This document shows positions 6,391 through 10,702 of a DNA stretch of 26,330 nt, one piece after another (position 1 is the first letter of the stretch; the number at the start of each line of letters is the position of its first letter). The DNA is from a virus, in IMG/VR virus record IMGVR_UViG_3300048592_001229, positions 1 through 26,330 of that record; one strand, given 5' to 3'. Both the position numbers and the translations under genes were made by a program. The notes under the pieces are model-generated. The model worked only from the letters and a program-made list of their open reading frames with translations, had not been told where the DNA came from and did no database searches.

Positions 6391-6613
6391 CGGCGGCGGC
6401 GAGGGCCTGCATGTCGCCCTCGCGCTGCCAGCTGCCCTCCTCCCAGCGCTGCACGTCCGCGGCCCGGAACCGGACGATCCGGCTGCGGAGGCCGCCGACG
6501 CGGAGTGCTGGGGGGAACAGGCCGCGGTCGACCAGGCGCATCACCTGGCGGCGGGTGATCCCGTAGCGCTGGCAGACCTGCTCGAGCGCGACGAACTCCT
6601 GGGTCTCGGTCAT
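6269..6613 (-). CDS. Excisionase-like MerR/AlpA-type DNA-binding protein
   Basis: This 114-residue protein starts with ATG at 6613, ATGA-coupled to the gene before. Residues about 8-62 form a MerR/AlpA-like winged helix: ALEQVCQRYGITRRQVMRLV, then LFPPALRVGG, then RSRIVRFRAADVQRWEEG. This is the common form of phage excisionases and AlpA regulators that bend attachment-site DNA. The last about 45 residues are Ala/Arg-rich low complexity and lie antisense to the end of the integrase gene, so they may be unstructured. Its place in the Cro-like operon, opposite int, supports a role in excision. Confidence 0.75.
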   Translation of the reverse strand: MTETQEFVALEQVCQRYGITRRQVMRLVDRGLFPPALRVGGLRSRIVRFRAADVQRWEEGSWQREGDMQALAAAVTDSVRPQDPRRRRVPAAAAAPAAARGAPTTSSRRSRAGR

Positions 6614-7050
6614 GCCGCTGGCTCCTCGTGCAGCTCGCGCAGCGCCCGCTCGATGGGCTCGGCGAGTAGCTCGATCGGGATCTGGCGGTCCGGCCAGGCG
6701 GCCTGGCGCCGCAGGACGACCTCGAGCGCCGAACGGACGGACTCGGCGAAGGCCGCGTGCCGCTCGAGGCGCTCGGCGACCGGCCGCAGCCGGACGAGCC
6801 GGGCGAAGACCATCGCGAGCCAGCCGGCGCCGTCGACGCACTCCTGGGCGGCCTCGTCGAGCAGCTCGACGGCGGTCGCGGACGTCCAGCTGCGCTCGCC
6901 GTACTCGACCGCGCCGACCTCGCTCCGCGCCCGGGCCTGGGCGGCGAACTCCTCGACGGCGGCCGGCTCGGCGCCGCGGCGCGCCGCGACGCCATCCAGC
7001 GCGGCCAGGAACGCGTCCAGGAGCGCCCGGCGGTCCTCGACGGCGATCAT
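6610..7050 (-). CDS. Unknown helical phage protein of the Cro-like operon
   Basis: This 146-residue protein starts at ATG 7050, which has a good ribosome-binding site (GGGAGG); a longer start at 7095 lacks one. It is all-helical in appearance. Residues 47-85 read VGAVEYGERSW, then a helix with spaced acidic residues (LLDEAAQECVDGAGWLAM). The YGxRSW plus ExxxE/D pattern recalls phage MazG-like or related all-alpha nucleotide pyrophosphohydrolase-fold proteins, but the metal-binding residues are not clearly complete, so I leave it unnamed. It overlaps both neighbours by ATGA and should be made together with the excisionase. Confidence 0.65.
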   Translation of the reverse strand: MIAVEDRRALLDAFLAALDGVAARRGAEPAAVEEFAAQARARSEVGAVEYGERSWTSATAVELLDEAAQECVDGAGWLAMVFARLVRLRPVAERLERHAAFAESVRSALEVVLRRQAAWPDRQIPIELLAEPIERALRELHEEPAA

Positions 7051-7187
7051 CGGCGGCCTCCCGCGGAAAGCGACAGCGCCGCCGGCCAGCACCATGCAAG
7101 CCGGCCGGCGACGCCATCACACCCGCGCGCGGTTCGGTCAGAACGCGCGGGCACCACCATCAGGGAGTTCGGGAGCGACCGGGTCAT
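7047..7187 (-). CDS. 46-residue protein embedded in a coupled operon
   Basis: The frame runs exactly from an ATGA overlap with the Cro-like stop (7184-7187) to an ATGA overlap with the next start (7047-7050). This is the main reason to believe it is translated. The product begins MTRSLPNSLMVVPARSD and has a short hydrophobic stretch with two Trp near residues 31-40 (LAWCWPAALSL). No family is recognised. If not functional as a protein it still serves to carry ribosomes from the Cro-like gene to the next one. Confidence 0.5.
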   Translation of the reverse strand: MTRSLPNSLMVVPARSDRTARGCDGVAGRLAWCWPAALSLSAGGRR

Positions 7188-7444
7188 GCCGAGGCCTCCG
7201 CGCCGGTGCGGGGCTGGGTGCCCCGGATCCGCGTGCACTCGATCGCGGCGCGCAGCTCGGGCGGCGTCACGTGCAGCGCCTGGCCCAGCGCGCGCCACAG
7301 CCTCGGGTGCGGCCGGAAGTGGCCGGCCATCCAGCGGCTCAGCGTGCCCTGCGAGACGCCCACCTCGGCGGCGATCTCGCCCAGCAGGCAGGCCCTCCGG
7401 GCCGCCTCGCCCTCCACCAGGTCGCGCAGGGAAACGTCGCTCAT
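7184..7444 (-). CDS. Cro-like helix-turn-helix repressor
   Basis: This 86-residue protein starts with ATG at 7444. Residues 20-41 form a helix-turn-helix (LLGEIAAEVGVSQGTLSRWMAG) followed by helices RLWRALGQALHV and PPELRAAIE. It is divergent from the larger repressor gene, with an operator palindrome between them, the classical lambda-type lysis/lysogeny switch. There is no ribosome-binding site at a useful distance from its own ATG. The strong AAGGAGG lies 25 bases upstream, in front of a six-codon leader ORF whose stop overlaps this start (ATGA), so translation is probably by coupling. It heads the operon that ends with the excisionase. Confidence 0.8.
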   Translation of the reverse strand: MSDVSLRDLVEGEAARRACLLGEIAAEVGVSQGTLSRWMAGHFRPHPRLWRALGQALHVTPPELRAAIECTRIRGTQPRTGAEASA

Positions 7445-7461
7445 GTGCTGGGAAATACCAT
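7441..7461 (-). CDS. Six-codon leader ORF coupled to the Cro-like gene
   Basis: ATG at 7461 encodes MVFPST and stops at 7441-7443, overlapping the ATG of the Cro-like gene as ATGA. The perfect AAGGAGG (7476-7470) is eight bases from this ATG. A GTG three bases upstream of it is in the same frame. Such a leader would deliver terminating ribosomes to the next start and could tune Cro-like output. Confidence 0.5.
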   Translation of the reverse strand: MVFPST

Positions 7462-7484
7462 CACCTGCGCCTCCTTTCCACCCC

Positions 7485-7527
7485 TTGACGAACTTTCCCG
7501 TCCGAGTATGGTCTCACCGTGGTGAGA
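7485..7527 (+). promoter_or_regulatory. Repressor promoter with overlapping palindromic operator
   Basis: Rightward -35 TTGACG (7485-7490) and -10 TATGGT (7507-7512) are separated by 16 bp, pointing at the repressor gene. A perfect palindrome TCTCACCGTGGTGAGA (7512-7527) covers the expected transcription start. On the other strand a weak -10 CATACT (7510-7505) and -35-like TGCCGC (7533-7528) would place the same palindrome in the spacer of a leftward promoter for the Cro-like operon. Additional TCACC/GGTGA half-sites lie at 7461-7465 and 7566-7570. Confidence 0.65.
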
Positions 7528-7569
7528 GCGGCAGGAAACGCTTTTGTGCGGGATGTAGCGTGCACGGTG

Positions 7570-8007
7570 ATGCCGCACCCGTCCCCCAGCAACGCTCGGA
7601 TCGCGCGCAGACTGATCGCCGCCCGCGGCAAGCGCACCCAGCTCGATGTGGCCCAGGCGCTTGGCGTCGATCGCGGGACGATCCGGTCCTGGGAGACGGG
7701 TCTCAGCTCGCCGAAGGCCACAGATCTCGTCCGACTCGTCGAGATCTACGGCTGCTCGGCGGATTGGCTGCTCGGCCGCGACATCGGGCACGAGATCGTC
7801 GCTATCGTCGACGCGGACCTCGAGGCCGAGCTCCACTCCACCGACGACCTCGAGTACGCGCTGGCGCTCCTGCCTCGGCTGAGCGTGAGGATCAGCGACG
7901 GACTCGTGGTCGTGCCCGACAAGCACGAGCTCGCCGCGAGGATCGCGGCGGCCAACCGCCGGATCCGAGAACTCCAGGCACGAGACGAGCACCGCGGGAC
8001 ACGGTGA
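7570..8007 (+). CDS. CI-like lysogeny repressor without peptidase domain
   Basis: With ATG 7570 the protein has 145 residues. Residues about 8-65 are an XRE-family helix-turn-helix: ARIARRLIAARGKRTQLDVAQALGVD, then RGTIRSWETG, ending with CSADWLLGRD. The remainder (about 75-145) is a beta/helix segment with a terminal charged helix (AARIAAANRRIRELQARDE), probably for dimerisation. There is no S24 peptidase Ser/Lys pair, so RecA-stimulated self-cleavage is not expected. A GTG at 7519, at the predicted transcription start, could give a leaderless 162-residue form, as in lambda cI from PRM. It is first in a five-gene rightward operon. Confidence 0.82.
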   Translation: MPHPSPSNARIARRLIAARGKRTQLDVAQALGVDRGTIRSWETGLSSPKATDLVRLVEIYGCSADWLLGRDIGHEIVAIVDADLEAELHSTDDLEYALALLPRLSVRISDGLVVVPDKHELAARIAAANRRIRELQARDEHRGTR

Positions 8008-8435
8008 AGACGATGAAGCAGAGCGGGGAGATGCGATCCAGCGAGGAGCGGCCGTCGAGCTCGCCCGACTTCGTGCTGCAGACGCTGCTCAGGTCGCCCC
8101 CGCCGCGCCGCCGGCGGCCGCTGCCGCAACGACCCGCCAGCCAGCCGCCTTGGCTCTTCGCGGCGTCTGTGGCCTGCGCCCTGGTGTCCCTGGTCTCCGC
8201 GGGTGTCGCCCACGTCCAGGCCGGTGCGGCGGACGTGACCATGCCCCAGGAAGAGGCCATCCGGACGCTGAGGACGCTCGAGGACCGCCAGCTGCGGCTC
8301 GCGGCGATCGAGTCGCTGCGCCGCCATGCGATCCAGGCGGTGCGACGCCTCGAAATGACCCGGGACGTCGACATATTCGTCGGCGACCACGCCGCTGAGG
8401 CGCTCGCCTCGATCCAGCAGGAACTGCAGCGATGA
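8004..8435 (+). CDS. Single-pass membrane protein, repressor-linked
   Basis: This 143-residue protein starts with GTG at 8004 overlapping the repressor stop (GTGA); ATG 8013 is the alternative. The N-terminal 48 residues are Ser/Pro/Arg-rich and basic (PPPRRRRPL), suggesting a cytoplasmic tail. A membrane helix follows at 49-71 (WLFAASVACALVSLVSAGVAH). The C-terminal 70 residues are helical and charged (EEAIRTLRTLEDRQLRLAAIESLRRH) and should be periplasmic. No family is recognised. Cotranscription with the repressor means expression in the lysogen, so a superinfection-exclusion or surface-modifying role is plausible but inferred. Confidence 0.65.
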   Translation: MKTMKQSGEMRSSEERPSSSPDFVLQTLLRSPPPRRRRPLPQRPASQPPWLFAASVACALVSLVSAGVAHVQAGAADVTMPQEEAIRTLRTLEDRQLRLAAIESLRRHAIQAVRRLEMTRDVDIFVGDHAAEALASIQQELQR

Positions 8436-8704
8436 CCGACGAAGAGGCCCCCCTACGCATCTCTGTGTACCCCGACCCCGTGCACCGGGGCGACACCATT
8501 GAGGTCTGCTACGACTTCTCCGGTCTGCAGATCGGCCAGGCGACGATCTACGTGAACTTCGACCCACCCGACGGGTCGCAGGGCTTCCCGATCTCGCCGA
8601 ACGACCCGTGCTTCGAGATCCCGATCCCGAGCACGGCCCAGGGCGTCGACATCATCGACCAGCCACGCAACAGCCAGCCGTGGATCTCCACGATCCTCCC
8701 ATGA
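8432..8704 (+). CDS. Small beta-rich protein, repressor-linked
   Basis: This 90-residue protein starts with ATG at 8432 (ATGA overlap) and ends in another ATGA overlap at 8701-8704. It has no signal peptide or membrane helix and looks like a compact beta sandwich: LRISVYPDPVHRGDTIEVCYDF, then QATIYVNFDPPDGS, then FEIPIPSTAQGVDIID. Such a pattern is seen in Ig-like or fibronectin-like modules. Two Cys are present (in VCYDF and PCFEI). No family is assigned. Its place between two membrane proteins suggests that the three form one complex or pathway. Confidence 0.6.
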   Translation: MTDEEAPLRISVYPDPVHRGDTIEVCYDFSGLQIGQATIYVNFDPPDGSQGFPISPNDPCFEIPIPSTAQGVDIIDQPRNSQPWISTILP

Positions 8705-9039
8705 TCGCCAAGCTCGCACTCTTTCTGTTCTGGGCCTGGACGCTGATCTGCGTCGGATGGGTAGGCCTGATGTTCTGGACCACCCGCGAGGTCAACGAAA
8801 AGTCTCTGTCAGACCTCGCGCAGCGCCACCAGAGAGGCGAGGTAACTGCGCAGGTCGTTTATGAGCAGATCCAAGTTCAGCAGGGAGCCAGTGTCATCGC
8901 GAACGGCGGCAACTGCCTGCTGACGGGGTCGGTCTGGGCCGGGCCTGCAGCCGTGTTGATCATCATCTACCTGCTGGCCAGACCGAAGACCGTCGTGGTA
9001 GTGGAAAGGAGCCCTCGCAGTGGACGCACCAAGACCTGA
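8701..9039 (+). CDS. Two-helix membrane protein, repressor-linked
   Basis: This 112-residue protein starts with ATG at 8701. Membrane helices lie at about 4-26 (KLALFLFWAWTLICVGWVGLMF) and about 73-93 (LTGSVWAGPAAVLIIIYLLA). They are joined by about 46 polar residues (SLSDLAQRHQRGEVTAQVVYEQIQVQQG) and followed by a basic C-terminal tail (RSPRSGRTKT). By the positive-inside rule the tail, and therefore the N-terminus, are cytoplasmic and the loop periplasmic. Small two-helix proteins expressed from prophage repressor operons are frequently superinfection-exclusion factors; here that is inference from position and topology. Confidence 0.65.
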   Translation: MIAKLALFLFWAWTLICVGWVGLMFWTTREVNEKSLSDLAQRHQRGEVTAQVVYEQIQVQQGASVIANGGNCLLTGSVWAGPAAVLIIIYLLARPKTVVVVERSPRSGRTKT

Positions 9040-9256
9040 TTGCCCCCAGCATCACGGCGAGCTTCGCCGCGTCGGAAAAGGTCTCGACATGGCCGTCGTC
9101 GCGCTGCATTGGTGTGAGGACACGCGCGCTGCGGAAGATCACCTACTCGGCCCGGAGCGAATCAACCAGCTGTTCGCGGCTGGTCCTCTGCCGTGCGGCG
9201 GAATGCGCGCAGCCTGTCCGCTCGCCGAGTCGCAGCGGGACTCGGATCAGACCTGA
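9020..9256 (+). CDS. Small Cys/His-containing protein, last gene of the repressor operon
   Basis: This 78-residue protein starts with GTG at 9020, eight bases after a good ribosome-binding site (AAAGGAG, 9005-9011), and overlaps the previous gene by 20 bases. It has Cys and His clusters (DCPQHHGELRRVG, LHWCED, LPCGGMRAACPLAE) that could bind a metal ion. There is no membrane helix. No family is recognised. The stop lies inside the hairpin that ends the operon, so the gene and terminator overlap. Confidence 0.55.
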   Translation: MDAPRPDCPQHHGELRRVGKGLDMAVVALHWCEDTRAAEDHLLGPERINQLFAAGPLPCGGMRAACPLAESQRDSDQT

Positions 9257-9278
9257 TCCGGAGCCTGCGGCTGCTTTT
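9243..9278 (+). terminator. Terminator-like hairpins between convergent operons
   Basis: CGGATCAG and CTGATCCG form a perfect inverted repeat (9243-9260) with a very short loop. A second small hairpin (AGCC/GGCT, 9262-9272) is followed by TTTT at 9275-9278. It overlaps the last codons of the rightward operon and lies just before the end of the leftward late operon. The T run is short, so efficiency is uncertain. Confidence 0.5.
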
Positions 9279-9281
9279 CTG

Positions 9282-9770
9282 TCAGTGCTTGAGGCGCTTT
9301 CGCGCGTCGTCCGGCTTGCCAGCCTCGGTGTAGTCGAGGCCCTGCCGGTCGCCTGGCTCGATGATATCGCCGTCGAACGAGCCGTGGGCGGCCCGCGCCA
9401 GGTGGGTCCACGCGACGAGCTCCTCGCCGACGAGCCAGAGCCGCAGGTCCTGCGGCCCGCACTCCGGGGCCGTCGCACGGACGTCCGCCGACCAGGCGTA
9501 GCGGTCGAAGTCGGTGATCCACGACGTCCGGTAGCTCCCCTTCCCGGGCTCGCCGATCTCCAGGATCGACCAGCCGAAGGTCGGGAGCTGCTCGCGCAGG
9601 ACGCTCCAGGCTCCGGCCTCGACGGCAGCCGCCGTCGGCGGCGGGCCGAGCTCGGCCAGCAGGATCGTGCGGAGCGCCGGCGTCGGGCGCCTGGTGTCGC
9701 GGATCAGCGCGTCGCAGCTGGCCAGGATGGCGGCCAGGCAGCAGACCACCGTGCGTGCAGCGTTTCCCAT
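9282..9770 (-). CDS. Lipoprotein of unknown function, last gene of the late operon
   Basis: This 162-residue protein starts with ATG at 9770. A lipoprotein signal peptide ends in the lipobox LASC with Cys19; the following Asp20 is, in enterobacteria, an inner-membrane retention signal. The mature part has a mixed fold with WSILEIGEPGKGSY, DLRLWLVGEELVAWTHLARAAHG and a basic C-terminus (DDARKRLKH). I recognise no family. As the distal gene of a transcript carrying tail and lysis-like genes it could be a late accessory or lysogenic-conversion lipoprotein. A 62-bp gap with no visible signal separates it from the gene before. Confidence 0.65.
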   Translation of the reverse strand: MGNAARTVVCCLAAILASCDALIRDTRRPTPALRTILLAELGPPPTAAAVEAGAWSVLREQLPTFGWSILEIGEPGKGSYRTSWITDFDRYAWSADVRATAPECGPQDLRLWLVGEELVAWTHLARAAHGSFDGDIIEPGDRQGLDYTEAGKPDDARKRLKH

Positions 9771-9832
9771 GCCGGCAGCCTACGCGCCCCGGCTGGGGGG
9801 ATTCGACCGCCGTCCAGGATCCGGACTGCCGT

Positions 9833-10111
9833 TCAGGAGAGCGCCAGGTCGAGCACCCGGCCGGCGATCCGGCGGATCAGGCCGTCATAGGCCTGCCAAC
9901 CCCTGATCTCGACCGCGCCGGCGATCTGGAGCGCTCGGGCCCGGACGTGCCGGAGGTGGCCCTCGACGTCCTCGCCGGCGAGCGCGCGCGCCGCGAGCAG
10001 GACGCCGTCCCGGACGCACTCCTCGAGCGCGGCCTTGTCCTCCGCGGTGAAGGCTGCCCTGGCGTCGGCCAAGAACCGGTCGACCTCGCCGGGGATGTCG
10101 AGCCGGCTCAT
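9833..10111 (-). CDS. Small helical unknown protein in the lysis-like cluster
   Basis: This 92-residue protein starts with ATG at 10111, ATGA-coupled to the lipoprotein gene before it. It is all-helical and charged: EVDRFLADARAAFTAEDKAALEECV, then VEGHLRHVRARALQIAGAVEI, then YDGLIRRIAGRVLDLALS. It has no membrane helix or signal peptide, so it is cytoplasmic. It could be an antiholin-type or regulatory protein by position, but nothing in the sequence proves this. Confidence 0.6.
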   Translation of the reverse strand: MSRLDIPGEVDRFLADARAAFTAEDKAALEECVRDGVLLAARALAGEDVEGHLRHVRARALQIAGAVEIRGWQAYDGLIRRIAGRVLDLALS

Positions 10112-10380
10112 CGGCCCGCCTCCACCTGCTCCGGCACCGGCAGCCCCAGCGCCAGGCCGGTCGCGTCGAGCCGCGCGCGCCAGGCGACCAGGTTCTTCAA
10201 GCGCAGCTCCTTGTCCTCCGGACGCATCGCCGGGTCGGCCTCGACGTAGGCCCACCACTCGACGCCGATCGAATCGTACTGGGCCCGCTCGGCCTGGTAC
10301 TGGGTGACGGTGGTCGGGGCCGAGCACGCGGACAGCGCGCACAGGACCGCGAGGGACAGGGTCAGGATCGTCTTCGTCAT
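10108..10380 (-). CDS. Small lipoprotein, candidate outer-membrane spanin (o-spanin)
   Basis: This 90-residue protein starts with ATG at 10380 (ATGA overlap). The signal peptide MTKTILTLSLAVLCALSAC has lipobox LSAC with Cys19 followed by Ser, which allows sorting to the outer membrane. The mature chain of about 71 residues is short and mostly helical (PAMRPEDKELRLKNLVAW). It directly follows a gene for a protein with one N-terminal membrane helix plus coiled coil, which is the Rz/Rz1 pattern of two-component spanins in phages of Gram-negative hosts. Ordinary phage lipoproteins are the alternative. Confidence 0.55.
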   Translation of the reverse strand: MTKTILTLSLAVLCALSACSAPTTVTQYQAERAQYDSIGVEWWAYVEADPAMRPEDKELRLKNLVAWRARLDATGLALGLPVPEQVEAGR

Positions 10381-10679
10381 CGTTGCTGCCTCACGTGTTC
10401 GTCGAGCCGCTCGCGCAGCTTGTCGACGCTAGCCTTCGCCTCGCCAAGGCCGAGCGATACCCGCTCGACCCGGTCCGTGATCTGGCTCGTGACCTTCTCG
10501 TGGGCGGTGGTGATCCGGTCGAGCGACTCCCGGAAGTCACCGCGCTCCGCGGCCCGCTCGGTGCGGACCTCCTCCCGCATCTCCTTCAGGCTCCGCAGGA
10601 ACAGCACCACGACCACGATCACCGAGGTCGTCGCGCCGCCTGCCGTCAGGAGCCGTAGAACGCTGTCGTCGAGTCCCAT
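10377..10679 (-). CDS. Membrane protein with coiled coil, candidate inner-membrane spanin (i-spanin)
   Basis: This 100-residue protein starts with ATG at 10679 (GGAG upstream). It has one N-terminal hydrophobic helix at about 12-29 (TAGGATTSVIVVVVLFL), followed by a long charged coiled coil up to the C-terminus (RAAERGDFRESLDRITTAHE, then DRVERVSLGLGEAKASVDKL). With the ATGA-linked lipoprotein behind it, this resembles an i-spanin/o-spanin pair. The same topology is also seen in some small holin-like phage proteins, so the call is provisional. It follows the beta-helix gene after 23 bases. Confidence 0.55.
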   Translation of the reverse strand: MGLDDSVLRLLTAGGATTSVIVVVVLFLRSLKEMREEVRTERAAERGDFRESLDRITTAHEKVTSQITDRVERVSLGLGEAKASVDKLRERLDEHVRQQR

Positions 10680-10702
10680 TAGGTTGCTCTCCACCGATGT
10701 AA

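Noticed and set aside
7441-7992. 183-codon minus-strand frame covering the repressor gene
   Set aside because: It lies antisense to a convincing helix-turn-helix repressor. Only its last six codons, with their own ribosome-binding site, are kept as the leader ORF.
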